Source: Paenibacillus thermotolerans (GTDB taxonomy: Bacteria; Bacillota; Bacilli; Paenibacillales; YIM-B00363). Taken from it: 64,000 nucleotides of DNA. The stretch spans positions 62,001-126,000 of the forward strand of contig NZ_JAQZSG010000011.1 in assembly GCF_028745515.1 (NCBI RefSeq). Direction: 5' to 3'. The translations under genes were made by a program, and so were the position numbers. The notes beneath the pieces are model-generated. The model was given only the letters and a program-made list of their open reading frames with translations. It had not been told where the DNA came from and ran no database searches. Below are positions 16,116 to 25,444 of this stretch, piece after piece. Each line of letters opens with the position of its first letter. Position 1 is the stretch's first letter.

Positions 16116-17060
16116 ATGCCGATCAAAGTTCCCGACAATTTGCCCGCGAAAGAAATACTTACCCGCGAAAATATTTTTATTATGGATGAGTCGAGAGCGT
16201 TTCACCAAGATATCCGGCCGCTTCGCATCGCGATCCTGAACCTTATGCCGACGAAGGAAACGACAGAGACGCAGCTGCTTCGTTTACTCGGCAACACGCC
16301 CTTACAGATCGATGTGACGCTGCTTCACCCAAAGACGCACCAATCGAAAAATACGTCCGAGCTGCATTTGGAGACGTTCTACAAAACGTTCGACGATATT
16401 CGCCATCGCCGTTTCGACGGGATGATCATTACCGGTGCGCCGGTAGAGCAGCTGGAGTTCGAGCAGGTCGATTATTGGAGGGAGCTTCAAGACATTATGA
16501 ATTGGGCGGATCAGAACGTAACGTCCACCCTTCACATTTGTTGGGCCGCCCAAGCGGGTTTGTACCATCATTTTGGGATCCCTAAATATAGTATGCAAGA
16601 AAAAATATTCGGTGTGTTCCCTCACTACGTCACTCGTCCGAACGTTAATTTGACGAGAGGCTTCGACGAAGTGTTCTTCGTCCCTCAATCGAGGCACACG
16701 GATGTGGCCAAGGAAGATATCGAGAAGGTCGAGGCGCTCGAAATATTGTCCGAATCGGAAGAAGCGGGCGTGTATATTGCGGCGACGAAAGACGGGAAAC
16801 ATATTTTCGTCACCGGCCATTCGGAATACGATCCAGAAACGCTGAAATGGGAGTACGACCGCGACATCCAGAAGGGATTAAGCGTGCCGATTCCGAAAAA
16901 TTATTTTCCGAAGGACGACCCGGCGCTGCCTCCGCGTTCCACTTGGCGGGCGCACGCGAACTTGTTTTTCTCCAACTGGCTGAACTATTACGTATATCAA
17001 GAAACGCCGTACGAGCTGGACGACGCCAACGTTTACGTGCAAGCAGGCGCTGATATTTAA
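16116..17060 (+). CDS. metA: homoserine O-acyltransferase MetA
   Basis: 314 aa. Acylates homoserine as first step of methionine synthesis; Bacillus MetA homologues use acetyl-CoA although the family was named for succinyl-CoA. The nucleophile Cys is in [10 protein letters not shown], the catalytic His in [10 protein letters not shown], and [18 protein letters not shown] is the N-terminal family block. ATG 16116 has AAAGGAG upstream; the frame extends back through the riboswitch, which is excluded. Controlled by the S-box and followed 21 nt later by metI. Confidence 0.93.
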   Translation: MPIKVPDNLPAKEILTRENIFIMDESRAFHQDIRPLRIAILNLMPTKETTETQLLRLLGNTPLQIDVTLLHPKTHQSKNTSELHLETFYKTFDDIRHRRFDGMIITGAPVEQLEFEQVDYWRELQDIMNWADQNVTSTLHICWAAQAGLYHHFGIPKYSMQEKIFGVFPHYVTRPNVNLTRGFDEVFFVPQSRHTDVAKEDIEKVEALEILSESEEAGVYIAATKDGKHIFVTGHSEYDPETLKWEYDRDIQKGLSVPIPKNYFPKDDPALPPRSTWRAHANLFFSNWLNYYVYQETPYELDDANVYVQAGADI

Positions 17061-17081
17061 ACGGGAGAGTGCATTCACACC

Positions 17082-18242
17082 ATGAAACATATCGAGAGCA
17101 AATTGGCGCAGATCGGCTCATTGGAGGATCCTGCAACGGGCGCCGTCAGCTATCCGATTTACCAGGCGACGGCGTTCCGCCATCCGAAGCTCGGACAGAG
17201 CACGGGCTTTGATTATGCGCGGACGAAATCGCCTACGCGAAAGGTGCTTGAGGAGGCTTTCGCGGAGCTGGAGAGCGGCGACGCCGCTTTTGCCTGCAGC
17301 TCCGGAATGGCCGCATTAACGACCGTTTTCGCCATGTTCGGATCCGGCGATCACCTGCTCGTAAGCCTGGATTTATACGGCGGCACGTACCGTTTACTCG
17401 AGCAAATCATGTCTCGTTACGGGGTAGCGGCGACGTACGTGGATACGAACAGCTTGGATGAGCTGGAATCCGGCTTCAGACCCGGTTCCACGAAAGCGGT
17501 ACTGATCGAAACGCCGACTAACCCGCTCATGATGATCACGGACCTGGAGAAAACGGCCGCATGGGCGAAGCAAAAGCAGCTGCTGACGATCGTCGACAAC
17601 ACGCTGCTCACCCCGTTCTTCCAGCGTCCGATCGAGCTCGGTGCGGATGTCGTCGTACACAGCGCGACGAAATATTTGGCGGGGCACAATGACGTGCTTG
17701 CCGGACTGATTGTCACGAAAGGCAAAGAGCTTTCCGACCGTATGGCTTTCCTTCATAACTCCCTTGGAGCAGTGCTCGGACCGCAGGATTCGTGGCTGCT
17801 GATGCGCGGCATGAAGACGCTCGCTTTGCGAATGGAGCGGCACCAAGAGAATGCGACCCGCGTCGCGCACTGGCTTCAAGCGCATGACATGGTGTCGGAG
17901 GTGTTTTACCCCGCGCTGGAGTCGCATCCGGGAAATGACATTCAGCGGCGCCAATCGTCGGGGAATACGGGCATATTATCGTTCAAAATGAAGGACGCGC
18001 GGACAATCGAGCCGATCCTGAGACATATACGGCTCATCGCTTTCGCGGAAAGCTTGGGCGGAGTCGAATCGCTGATGACGTATCCGGCGGTGCAGACGCA
18101 TGCCGACATTCCGGAGGATATTCGCCGCAAGGTCGGAGTGGATGACCGGCTGCTTCGGTTTTCCGTAGGCATCGAGCACGCGGACGACATCATTGCGGAT
18201 CTGGACCGGGCATTCCGAAGCGCGGCGGAGGAGCTTGCGTAA
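17082..18242 (+). CDS. metI: cystathionine gamma-synthase / O-acetylhomoserine thiolyase (MetI-like)
   Basis: 386 aa Cys/Met-metabolism PLP enzyme. The PLP lysine is in HSATKYLAGHNDVLAG. The substrate and cofactor blocks ACSSGMAAL, YGGTYRLLEQ and VDNTLLTP are standard. It follows MetA directly and so probably uses O-acetylhomoserine with cysteine or sulfide, as B. subtilis MetI does; which sulfur donor predominates cannot be told. The stop codon falls in a GCGTAAC triplet run (three copies). Confidence 0.88.
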   Translation: MKHIESKLAQIGSLEDPATGAVSYPIYQATAFRHPKLGQSTGFDYARTKSPTRKVLEEAFAELESGDAAFACSSGMAALTTVFAMFGSGDHLLVSLDLYGGTYRLLEQIMSRYGVAATYVDTNSLDELESGFRPGSTKAVLIETPTNPLMMITDLEKTAAWAKQKQLLTIVDNTLLTPFFQRPIELGADVVVHSATKYLAGHNDVLAGLIVTKGKELSDRMAFLHNSLGAVLGPQDSWLLMRGMKTLALRMERHQENATRVAHWLQAHDMVSEVFYPALESHPGNDIQRRQSSGNTGILSFKMKDARTIEPILRHIRLIAFAESLGGVESLMTYPAVQTHADIPEDIRRKVGVDDRLLRFSVGIEHADDIIADLDRAFRSAAEELA

Positions 18243-18394
18243 CGCGTAACGCGTAACGTACCCCGGCGGGGCTTTCCTTCCATATGCCGATTCAAAACCT
18301 CCGCCACAAAATGATCAATGTTTTGTATGTTTCGAAAGCCGCGATATGGTACGATAGGTTTATGTAACGTTTTTAAGGCATGGAGGGGAAGCTT

Positions 18395-19531
18395 TTGACA
18401 GCGATCGATGCGATATTGGACAAAGCGCTTCGCGGCGAACGGTTGACGATGGAGGACGGACTCGCTTTATTCGCTTCTGATGAAATAGAAAAGATGGGCG
18501 CGGCGGCCGACCGGATCATGCGGAAATTCCATCCCGAGCCGGTTACGACCTTCGTCATTGGCAGAAACATAAACTATACGAATATTTGCGATGTGTATTG
18601 CAGATTTTGCGCCTTCTACAGGGCTCCCGGCTCGAATGAGGGCTATGTGCTGCCCAACGAAACGATATACCAAAAAATTCAGGAAACGATCGACGTAGAC
18701 GGAACGGAAATTTTGATGCAGGGCGGGACGAACCCGAACTTGCCGTTCTCTTATTATACGGATTTGCTCCGCGGCATTAAGCAACGCTTTCCGAACATTA
18801 CGATGCATTCCTTCTCGCCGGCCGAAATTCGGAAGATGACAGACATATCCGGTTTGCCTCTTGAGGAAGTGCTGAAGCAGATCAACGAAGCGGGACTGGA
18901 CTCGCTGCCGGGCGGCGGCGCCGAAATTTTGGACGACCGTACCCGCCGCAAAATATCGCGCCTCAAAGGGTCCTGGCGGGACTGGATGGACGTCATGACG
19001 GCGGCGCATAAGCAAGGCATGAACACGACGGCCACCATGGTTATCGGCTTCGGCGAATCGATGGAGGAGCGCGTGCTGCATCTGCTTCGCATCCGCGATG
19101 CGCAGGACGAATGCATACAGAACGGTTACCCGTCCAAAGGGTTCCTCGCCTTCATTGTATGGACGTTCCAGCCGGACAACACGAATTTGAAGGCCGAGAA
19201 GCTCGGACCGGACGAATACTTAAAGACGCTGGCCATTGCCCGTCTCATGCTGGACAACATCCCGAACTTCCAGTCGTCTTGGGTGACGATGGGACCGGAG
19301 GTCGGGAAAAAATCGCTCAGCTTCGGCTGCAACGATTTCGGGAGCACGATGATCGAGGAGAACGTCGTCTCCGCCGCAGGAACGACGCACAAGGTCAATA
19401 TCGAGCTTATTTTGAAGCTCATTCGCGAAGCGGGGAAAATTCCCGCGCAGCGGAATACGAAATACGAAATTTTGCGGATGTTCGACGATGCCAACGCGCA
19501 AGTGGACAAGGACTTTATCATGCAAAATTAA
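18395..19531 (+). CDS. mqnC: cyclic dehypoxanthinyl futalosine synthase MqnC
   Basis: 378 aa radical-SAM enzyme of the futalosine menaquinone pathway. The [4Fe-4S] ligands are in CDVYCRFCAF, preceded by RNINYTNIC. The C-terminal block FGCNDFGSTMIEENVVSAAG is characteristic of MqnC/MqnE. TTG 18395 is chosen because GGAGGGG (18382-18388) precedes it at ideal distance; an ATG at 18380 overlaps that site. An extended -10-like TGGTACGAT lies about 40 nt upstream of the start. Other mqn genes are not in the window. Confidence 0.88.
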   Translation: MTAIDAILDKALRGERLTMEDGLALFASDEIEKMGAAADRIMRKFHPEPVTTFVIGRNINYTNICDVYCRFCAFYRAPGSNEGYVLPNETIYQKIQETIDVDGTEILMQGGTNPNLPFSYYTDLLRGIKQRFPNITMHSFSPAEIRKMTDISGLPLEEVLKQINEAGLDSLPGGGAEILDDRTRRKISRLKGSWRDWMDVMTAAHKQGMNTTATMVIGFGESMEERVLHLLRIRDAQDECIQNGYPSKGFLAFIVWTFQPDNTNLKAEKLGPDEYLKTLAIARLMLDNIPNFQSSWVTMGPEVGKKSLSFGCNDFGSTMIEENVVSAAGTTHKVNIELILKLIREAGKIPAQRNTKYEILRMFDDANAQVDKDFIMQN

Positions 19532-19546
19532 TAAACGGACCGTAAG

Positions 19547-19586
19547 AAGCTTCGGCAAACCTTGGTGTTTGCACGAAGCTTTTTTG
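19547..19586 (+). terminator. terminator after mqnC
   Basis: AAGCTTCGGCAAAC (19547-19560) pairs with GTTTGC-A-CGAAGCTT (19567-19581) with one bulge, followed by T residues. Confidence 0.85.
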
Positions 19587-19672
19587 TAGATTTCCCCCAT
19601 TCTTCCAGTCTTTTGTTTGTATATCCCCTCCTTGGCGACCATATACTTTTAGAAATGAAAGGAGGGGAGAAC

Positions 19673-20572
19673 GTGGAGCTTTTCACACTGCTTGTCAACC
19701 CCGCCCGGCTTAATACGAAGCAAATGATGGAAGAGCTGGCGAACGCGCTGCGCAGCGAGCTCGGCTTTTCCGACGATTTCGAGCTTCGTCCGGTTCCGTT
19801 ATCCGGCGGCACCGGGATCGTATGCGACGTTGCCGCAAGCCAGCGCTCCGATGAAGCTTTGCCCGCGCTTCGCAAGAGCGTCGCAAGCGTGCTTGCCAGC
19901 TATATGATGACCGCCTACGAAGAGCAGGTAATGGCGCGCCTGATTCACAAAGAAATGAACTCGGCAGCGAATGAAGATATCGCATCGGTTGCCGTGCATT
20001 GCAAGCAGCTTCTGACGATGGACGTGGAGGAATGGGGAACGAAGGACGGCTGCCCGCAGCGTCAGACCAAGCTTGCGTCATTGATCGAAGCTTACTTGAG
20101 GGATGAAAAATATTTGCATTTTGAAGGCTTTCTCCGGTTTCGGGCGGGGCCTTATGTAGAAGAATTGCGCGATACCGTTTCCTATGCTGTCGACGAGTGG
20201 ATGATGGAGCGGCAGTATCAAGAATTTATCGCCCTTTTGAAATATTTCGTGTACATCCAAGAAGCGAAAATTCCGGTTGCCCATCTGGTTCATAAAGGGA
20301 ATCATGAATTTACGCTCCTGAACGAACAGATGAAACCGATCGATACGAAGCAAATGGATCAGTTCGTCGTCGAGCTGATCGATAAGGATATTAATTACGA
20401 AGACGTCATTGTCAGCACGCTCATTACGGTTTCTCCCGGGAAGCTGCTCATTCACACCAAAGCGCCGGAGCTTCAGGTCATTAAGACGATCTTGACGATA
20501 TTCGAGGGCCGCGTCGACGTTTGCACCGACTGCCACGTCTGCGTCCCGCTGCTTGAAGAAAGCAAGAGGTAG
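19673..20572 (+). CDS. ytxC: YtxC-like sporulation protein
   Basis: 299 aa. GTG start at 19673 with AAAGGAGGGG 6 nt upstream; the in-frame extension to 19562 reads through the mqnC terminator. Sequence and position directly before thrS match the ytxC-thrS arrangement of Bacillus, where YtxC is a conserved sporulation-associated protein of unknown biochemical role. Highlights are a long helical middle (HFEGFLRFRAGPYVEELR, KYFVYIQEAKIPVAHLV) and a C-terminal CTDCHVC cysteine cluster that could bind metal. CATATACT at 19641-19648 loosely resembles a sporulation sigma -10. Confidence 0.8.
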   Translation: MELFTLLVNPARLNTKQMMEELANALRSELGFSDDFELRPVPLSGGTGIVCDVAASQRSDEALPALRKSVASVLASYMMTAYEEQVMARLIHKEMNSAANEDIASVAVHCKQLLTMDVEEWGTKDGCPQRQTKLASLIEAYLRDEKYLHFEGFLRFRAGPYVEELRDTVSYAVDEWMMERQYQEFIALLKYFVYIQEAKIPVAHLVHKGNHEFTLLNEQMKPIDTKQMDQFVVELIDKDINYEDVIVSTLITVSPGKLLIHTKAPELQVIKTILTIFEGRVDVCTDCHVCVPLLEESKR

Positions 20573-20589
20573 ACCGCTTCTTAGCGTTA

Positions 20590-20618
20590 TTGAAATACGG
20601 TGACGGCTGTGGTATGAT
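20590..20618 (+). promoter_or_regulatory. SigA promoter of the thrS leader
   Basis: TTGAAA (20590-20595) and TATGAT (20613-20618) with a 17-bp spacer. Transcription would begin about 20625 and run through the T-box. Confidence 0.75.
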
Positions 20619-20624
20619 GTATGA

Positions 20625-20920
20625 CAATCTTTATTTGATCAAAAGGCTGCGACCAAAGACAACAGCGCATATGCCGCACCGCGACAGAGAGAGGAAACAT
20701 CGGCTGAAATTTCCTTCGGACTGCGAATATGGGTTTACCGCTTTGAGAGCCGCACGGATGAACACGGCAAGTTCGCGTAAGTAATCGGTGCCGGGACGTT
20801 CCCGTTACAGGACGGCATGAACGAGAGCATTCGGCGCTGTGCATGACTTTAGCCGAGTGAACTAGGGTGGAACCGCGAATGAGAAGCATTCGTCCCTATT
20901 TTGGGATGGGTGCTTTTTTT
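20625..20920 (+). promoter_or_regulatory. T-box leader of thrS
   Basis: The T-box sequence AGGGTGGAACCGCG is perfect at 20864-20877. It is followed by a terminator in which AAGCATTCGTCCC (20884-20896) pairs, with wobbles, to GGGATGGGTGCTT (20903-20915) before a T run. The roughly 240 nt upstream have the size and purine-rich loops of a stem I/II/III region. Uncharged tRNA-Thr would stabilise the antiterminator and allow thrS expression. The exact specifier codon was not assigned. Confidence 0.93.
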
Positions 20921-20951
20921 GTTTGCCAAAAAAACCGAAAGGATGAGTAGC

Positions 20952-22892
20952 ATGTCGAAGGTAAAAATTACGCTGCCGGACGGAGCGGTTCGAGAATATC
21001 CGGCCGGCTCCACGGTGGAAGACATTGCCGGCGCAATCAGCCCGGGACTGAGAAAAAACGCGCTGGCCGGGAAGGTGAACGGCAAGCCCGTAGACCTTAG
21101 CTTCCCGATCCATGAAGACGCAGCGCTTGAAATTCATACGGTCGATTCCGAAGCCGGTTTGGAGGTGCTGCGGCACAGCACGGCGCATTTGATGGCCCAA
21201 GCGATCAAACGCATTTACGGCGCGGACAAGGTCCGCCTCGGAGTAGGTCCGGTTATCGAGGACGGGTTCTTTTACGATATCGACCTGGAGACCCCGATTT
21301 CCGTCGAGGACCTCGGCAAGATCGAGAAGGAAATGGAGCGCATCGTCGGCGAAAACCTTCCGGTGAGCAGAAGAGAAGTTAGCCGCGAGGAAGCGAAGCG
21401 TATTTTCGAAGAGCTCGGCGACCCGCTCAAGCTCGAGCTGATCAACGATATTCCGGGCAACGAACCGATTTCGATTTACGATCAGGGTGAATTTTTCGAC
21501 CTGTGCCGCGGTCCGCACGTTCCTTCGACCGGCCGCATTAAAGCGTTTAAGCTGTTGAGCGTGGCGGGCGCGTACTGGCGCGGCGACGCGAAGAACAAGA
21601 TGCTGCAGCGCATTTACGGCACCGCGTTCGCGAAGAAAGCGCAGCTTGACGAGCATCTGGAGCTGCTCGAAGAAGCGAAAAAGCGCGACCACCGGAAGCT
21701 GGGCCGCGAGCTGAAGATGTTCGCATTCTCGCGCGAGGTCGGCCAAGGGTTGCCGCTGTGGCTGCCGCGCGGCGCGAAGCTTCGCCGGATTATGGAGCGC
21801 TACATCGTCGATTTGGAGGAGCGTCTCGGTTACAGCCACGTGTATACGCCGGTGCTCGCCAACGTCGAGCTATACAAGACGTCCGGCCACTGGGATCATT
21901 ACCATGAGGACATGTTCCCGAAGATGGTCATGGACAACGAAGAGCTCGTGCTTCGCCCGATGAACTGCCCTCACCACATGATGGTGTACAAGAGCGACAT
22001 GCGCAGCTACCGCGACCTGCCGCTGCGGATCGCGGAGCTTGGCACGATGCACCGCTACGAAATGTCCGGAGCGCTCACCGGCTTGCACCGCGTTCGGGCC
22101 ATGACGCTGAACGACGCGCATATTTTTTGCCGTCCGGATCAAATTAAGGAAGAGTTTGCCCGCGTCGTCAACCTGATCCGTCAAGTATACGAAGACTTCG
22201 GCATTAAGGATTACCGTTTCCGCCTGTCGTACCGCGATCCGAAAAATACGGAGAAATACTTCCAAGACGATCAAATGTGGGAAATGTCCCAGCGCATGCT
22301 GAAGGAAGTCGTGGAGGAGCTCGGATTGCCTTATTTCGAGGCGGAAGGCGAAGCGGCGTTCTACGGTCCGAAGCTGGACGTTCAAATCAAGACGGCGCTC
22401 AAGAAGGAAGAGACGCTGTCCACGGCACAGCTTGACTTCCTGCTGCCGCAGCGCTTTGAGCTGGAATACGTCGGCGAGGACGGACAGAAGCATCGCCCGG
22501 TCGTTATCCACCGCGGCATTATTTCCACGATGGAACGGATGACGGCGTTCCTGCTGGAGAATTTCGCGGGTGCGCTGCCGACTTGGCTTGCGCCGGTTCA
22601 AGCGGTCGTCATTCCGGTTTCCGATAAATTCAGCGATTACGCGAACGAGGTGCGGGACAAGCTGGCCGCCGCCCGTATCCGCGCGGAGGCGGACAACCGA
22701 AACGAGAAGCTCGGTTATAAAATCCGCGAAGCGCAGCTTGAACGGATTCCGTACATGTTCGTCGTCGGCGAGAACGAGCGCCAAGGCGGCACCGTGTCCG
22801 TCCGGATTCGCGGCGAGGGCGATATCGGGGCGAAGCCGATCGACGAAGCCATTGCCATGATCCGCGAAGAAGTAGGCGGGAAGGTCTATTAA
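20952..22892 (+). CDS. thrS: threonyl-tRNA synthetase
   Basis: 646 aa class II synthetase. Domain order is N-terminal TGS (residues 1-62), editing domain with [10 protein letters not shown] and [10 protein letters not shown], catalytic core ([27 protein letters not shown], motif 3 [11 protein letters not shown]) and anticodon-binding domain. ATG 20952 has GAAAGGA 9 nt upstream; the ATG at 20943 would sit inside that site and the frame beyond is the terminator. Charges tRNA-Thr and is controlled by the T-box. Confidence 0.96.
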   Translation: MSKVKITLPDGAVREYPAGSTVEDIAGAISPGLRKNALAGKVNGKPVDLSFPIHEDAALEIHTVDSEAGLEVLRHSTAHLMAQAIKRIYGADKVRLGVGPVIEDGFFYDIDLETPISVEDLGKIEKEMERIVGENLPVSRREVSREEAKRIFEELGDPLKLELINDIPGNEPISIYDQGEFFDLCRGPHVPSTGRIKAFKLLSVAGAYWRGDAKNKMLQRIYGTAFAKKAQLDEHLELLEEAKKRDHRKLGRELKMFAFSREVGQGLPLWLPRGAKLRRIMERYIVDLEERLGYSHVYTPVLANVELYKTSGHWDHYHEDMFPKMVMDNEELVLRPMNCPHHMMVYKSDMRSYRDLPLRIAELGTMHRYEMSGALTGLHRVRAMTLNDAHIFCRPDQIKEEFARVVNLIRQVYEDFGIKDYRFRLSYRDPKNTEKYFQDDQMWEMSQRMLKEVVEELGLPYFEAEGEAAFYGPKLDVQIKTALKKEETLSTAQLDFLLPQRFELEYVGEDGQKHRPVVIHRGIISTMERMTAFLLENFAGALPTWLAPVQAVVIPVSDKFSDYANEVRDKLAAARIRAEADNRNEKLGYKIREAQLERIPYMFVVGENERQGGTVSVRIRGEGDIGAKPIDEAIAMIREEVGGKVY

Positions 22893-23012
22893 ACTAGCGT
22901 TAACCGCATAAAACCGAACGTTTTGGTCTCCCCTTTTTCCATGAAATAGGTCATCCATGTATAGAAACGAAGTTACGTGGAGAACCTCTCTGGTATAGGG
23001 GGAGGTAACCAA

Positions 23013-23759
23013 ATGATGTTAATTGCTATGAAACGCCGATGGGTCGGAATGGGGCTTACGTTTACTCTATTGTTTACGATGCTCGGTCCGATAGAGAACG
23101 GGAAAATACTAGGGGCTCACGTCGAGCTGGCCGATCAGCTCAAGCCCGTTAAGCACCAAGTCGACAAAGTAAAGCCTGTTCCGTCCTTCGACATGCATGG
23201 GATAGTCCCCGTGGAACCGCTTGATGCGGCCGGCGTCTTCTCGGAGAGCGGCGGCAAGGTCGCGCTCGTCGATCGGCTGCGGACGACGCTTACATCCGAG
23301 AAGCAGTGGATGGAAGTCGCCAAGCTGACTCCGGTGTTTCATCACGAAAGCGTTAAGGATTTCGATACCGTTGAAGTGACGGCGACCGGTTATTACGCAG
23401 GCTTCGAGTCGACGGGTAAAACTCCGAAGGATCCGGGTTACGGCATAACATATTCGGGCGTAAAGGTTCGCCGGGGCTTATTCTCGACGATCGCCGCCGA
23501 CAAGAACGTATTTCCGATCGGGACGATTTTGCATATACCGGGCTACGGCTACGGCGTCGTTGCGGATACGGGTTCGGCCATCAAAGGAAAAAAAATCGAC
23601 CTGTATTTTGAGACAAAGAAGCTGGTATACTCCCAATGGGGGAAAAAGAACGTTAAGGTGAAGGTGATCCGCAAGGGCACCGGGAAGCTGACGGAAAAAG
23701 ATTTGGATGCGCTGAACAGCCTCATTTTGGCAAACGATCTCCGCAAGGTTTCCGTCTAA
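23013..23759 (+). CDS. 3D-domain (YuiC/YocH-like) cell-wall protein
   Basis: 248 aa. N-terminal hydrophobic segment (about residues 10-28) serves as signal peptide or anchor. The C-terminal half is a 3D domain: [27 protein letters not shown], then KGKKIDLYF, containing the three conserved aspartates of this double-psi-beta-barrel family. Such domains occur in lytic transglycosylases such as MltA and in Bacillus YuiC, suggesting a role in peptidoglycan turnover, possibly in spores. GGGGGAGGT ribosome binding site. No LysM or G5 domain is present. Confidence 0.82.
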   Translation: MMLIAMKRRWVGMGLTFTLLFTMLGPIENGKILGAHVELADQLKPVKHQVDKVKPVPSFDMHGIVPVEPLDAAGVFSESGGKVALVDRLRTTLTSEKQWMEVAKLTPVFHHESVKDFDTVEVTATGYYAGFESTGKTPKDPGYGITYSGVKVRRGLFSTIAADKNVFPIGTILHIPGYGYGVVADTGSAIKGKKIDLYFETKKLVYSQWGKKNVKVKVIRKGTGKLTEKDLDALNSLILANDLRKVSV

Positions 23760-23792
23760 CTGGACATAATACCTCCTGTGGAGGTGATACCA

Positions 23793-23963
23793 GTGGCGAA
23801 ACGGAACAATCGCGCAGCGAACGTTACAGCAGGTGCTAACGGCGCTGCCCAAAACCAACAACAACAACAATACAATGCAGAGTTTGCTGAAGAGGCCGTA
23901 GCAAACCGCAACGCGAGAAAAGCGGGTCAAGCGGGTGCTCAACAAGGCATGAACAAACAATAA
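23793..23963 (+). CDS. sspE: gamma-type small acid-soluble spore protein
   Basis: 56 aa, Asn/Gln/Ala-rich, without cysteine or hydrophobic core. The block QYNAEFAEEAVANRNARKA matches the repeat of gamma-type SASPs, which store amino acids in the spore core and are cleaved by GPR. GTG start immediately after GGAGGTGATA, a full complement of the 16S tail. A shorter form with only one full repeat is usual for Paenibacillaceae. CATAATA at 23765-23771 is a possible SigG -10, without a clear -35. Confidence 0.82.
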   Translation: MAKRNNRAANVTAGANGAAQNQQQQQYNAEFAEEAVANRNARKAGQAGAQQGMNKQ

Positions 23964-23971
23964 TACACAAC

Positions 23972-24003
23972 GGGGGACGCCTAAGCGGTGTCCCTCTTTC
24001 TTT
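23972..24003 (+). terminator. terminator after the SASP gene
   Basis: GGGGACGCC (23973-23981) pairs, with a G-T wobble, to GGTGTCCC (23987-23994), followed by CTCTTTCTTTTTC. Confidence 0.6.
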
Positions 24004-24090
24004 TTCTTCGTTATGTGTACATAATGACCGAGGTTGTGTCGCAACCTACTATCATTCAAATCATCTGCATTCGGGAGGCTAAGTTCGGAA

Positions 24091-24501
24091 ATGATCCAGT
24101 TGGAATCGAAGCTGTCCGGGATTGAAACGGATTATAAAACGCTTCAGGAGCTTCTTGAGCGAAACAATTTTACACTCGGCGGAAATTGGGAGTATTCGAA
24201 GGGATGCTTTGACCGCGCATTGGACGGAGAGAAGCAAACGGTTTGGCTGCGCATTCCTTTCGACGTGCCGAACGGGAATTTCGACCCTAGCGCTTCGGAC
24301 GAGCGCACGCGGCTTACGCTCGGTACCCCGGTTGTGCTGAACCATCAGTACAATACGGGAGACGATCGCAGCGCCGAGACCGGGGTATTTAGCGGGATGG
24401 TGAACCAGTTCCAATCGCCTGCCGATCCTAACGGTCCTGTGGACGAGCAGTACGTAAAGAAAGCGGAGGAGATCGTGCGGGAGCTCGAGCTGCAGTTGTA
24501 A
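24091..24501 (+). CDS. YugN-like family protein
   Basis: 136 aa soluble protein. NFTLGGNWEYSKGCFDRAL, VWLRIPFDVPNGNFDP and GTPVVLNHQYNTGDD match the YugN-like family of Bacillales, whose function is not established. ATG 24091 is preceded by GGGAGG at 12 nt, rather long; a start further upstream is possible but the residues before are not family-like. The gene ends seven bases before a 62-bp palindromic repeat. Confidence 0.75.
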   Translation: MIQLESKLSGIETDYKTLQELLERNNFTLGGNWEYSKGCFDRALDGEKQTVWLRIPFDVPNGNFDPSASDERTRLTLGTPVVLNHQYNTGDDRSAETGVFSGMVNQFQSPADPNGPVDEQYVKKAEEIVRELELQL

Positions 24502-24508
24502 GTCCGTT

Positions 24509-24570
24509 ATGGCAAAAGTGTGTTCAAAATGTGTTGCGCGCACCGCAGATTTTGAACCGACTTTTGCCAT
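24509..24570. repeat. 62-bp near-palindromic repeat, copy 1
   Basis: The outer arms ATGGCAAAAGTGTGTTCAAA and the reverse complement of TTTGAACCGACTTTTGCCAT pair with few mismatches around a TGTTGCGCGCACCGCA centre. A second element of exactly the same length lies at 62710-62771 and matches at 49 of 62 positions by hand count. Could act as terminator for the YugN gene, but lacks a T run. Confidence 0.8.
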
Positions 24571-24582
24571 ACAACTCCTTAT

Positions 24583-25123
24583 TTATGACCGCTATCCCCT
24601 CAAATCAGAAACTACCGCACCGCATCATATCGATTCACCCTCCTCTTATGACCGCTATCCCCTCGAATCTGAAACTACCGCACCGCATCATATCGATACA
24701 CCCTCCTCTTATGACCGCTATCCCCTCGAATCTGAAACTACCGCACCGCATCATATCGATTCACCCTCCTCTTATGACCGCTATCCCCTCGAATCAGAAA
24801 CATACAGCACCGCATCATATCGATTCACCCTCCTCTTATGACCGCTATCCCCTCGACTCAGAAACTCCCGCACCGCATCATATCGATACACCCTCCTCTT
24901 ATGACCGCTATCCCCTCGACTCAGAAACTCCCGCACCGCATCATATCGATACACCCTCCTCTTATGACCGCTATCCCCTCGACTCAGAAACTCCCGCACC
25001 GCATCATATCGATTCACCCTCCTCTTATGACCGCTATCCCCTCGAATCAGAAACTACCGCACCGCATCATATCGATTCACCCTCACTTATGATCGCTATC
25101 CCCTTGAATCAGAAATGACCTTG
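24583..25123 (+). repeat. 63-bp direct tandem array, about 8.5 units
   Basis: Units begin TTATGACCGCTATCCCCTC and contain CCGCACCGCATCATATCGAT. Boundaries are at 24583, 24646, 24709, 24772 (this unit is 64 bp), 24836, 24899, 24962, 25025 and a truncated unit at 25087. Inner units differ at only a few positions. Because 63 is a multiple of three, several frames stay open on both strands. None has a plausible ribosome binding site or protein-like composition, and the 64-bp unit would break any frame. Confidence 0.92.
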
Positions 25124-25444
25124 TCCCTTTTCCCAGCAACAGCTCCTTTCCCGCCGCCTTTTTACCGCTATCCCGTCGCCTCAGAAACCATCCCGAGTGT
25201 ACCGCGGCACTGCCTCGGAAAGCACTATGCTGAGCGAAGGGAATAGCGGTCAAAAGGAGCTCGGCCCCCTTAGCCTTAAGCCCCCGACATAGCGCGGTCG
25301 ATTCTATAACTTTGTCTTCGTATTTTTTTATTTCGCTTTTACCCTCGTTTAAGGTTGATTTAAGCTTTCTAGTCCAAAATAGGTATCAAGCGAGGCACAA
25401 GAGTGCAAGTAAGGAAGGAAGCCTTAAACAAGGAGGAAGTTACA
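25124..25444. other. 320-bp upstream region of htrA with degenerate repeat remnants
   Basis: Contains a decayed unit (TTTTACCGCTATCCCGTCG, 25157-25175). About 70 bp further is an inverted copy of its core (GGGAATAGCGGTCAAAA, 25239-25255), so the array end can fold back on itself. No gene. A promoter for htrA is expected in 25340-25400, but I see only weak matches (TTGATT at 25355). Confidence 0.55.

Noticed and set aside
18238-18259. GCGTAAC triple repeat at the metI stop codon
   Set aside because: Only three 7-nt copies with no associated structure; probably a chance slippage product.
24531-25118. Open frames of 80-195 codons across the 63-bp array on both strands
   Set aside because: They stay open only because 63 is divisible by three. 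No ribosome binding site, low-complexity translation, and a 64-bp unit disrupts the frame.
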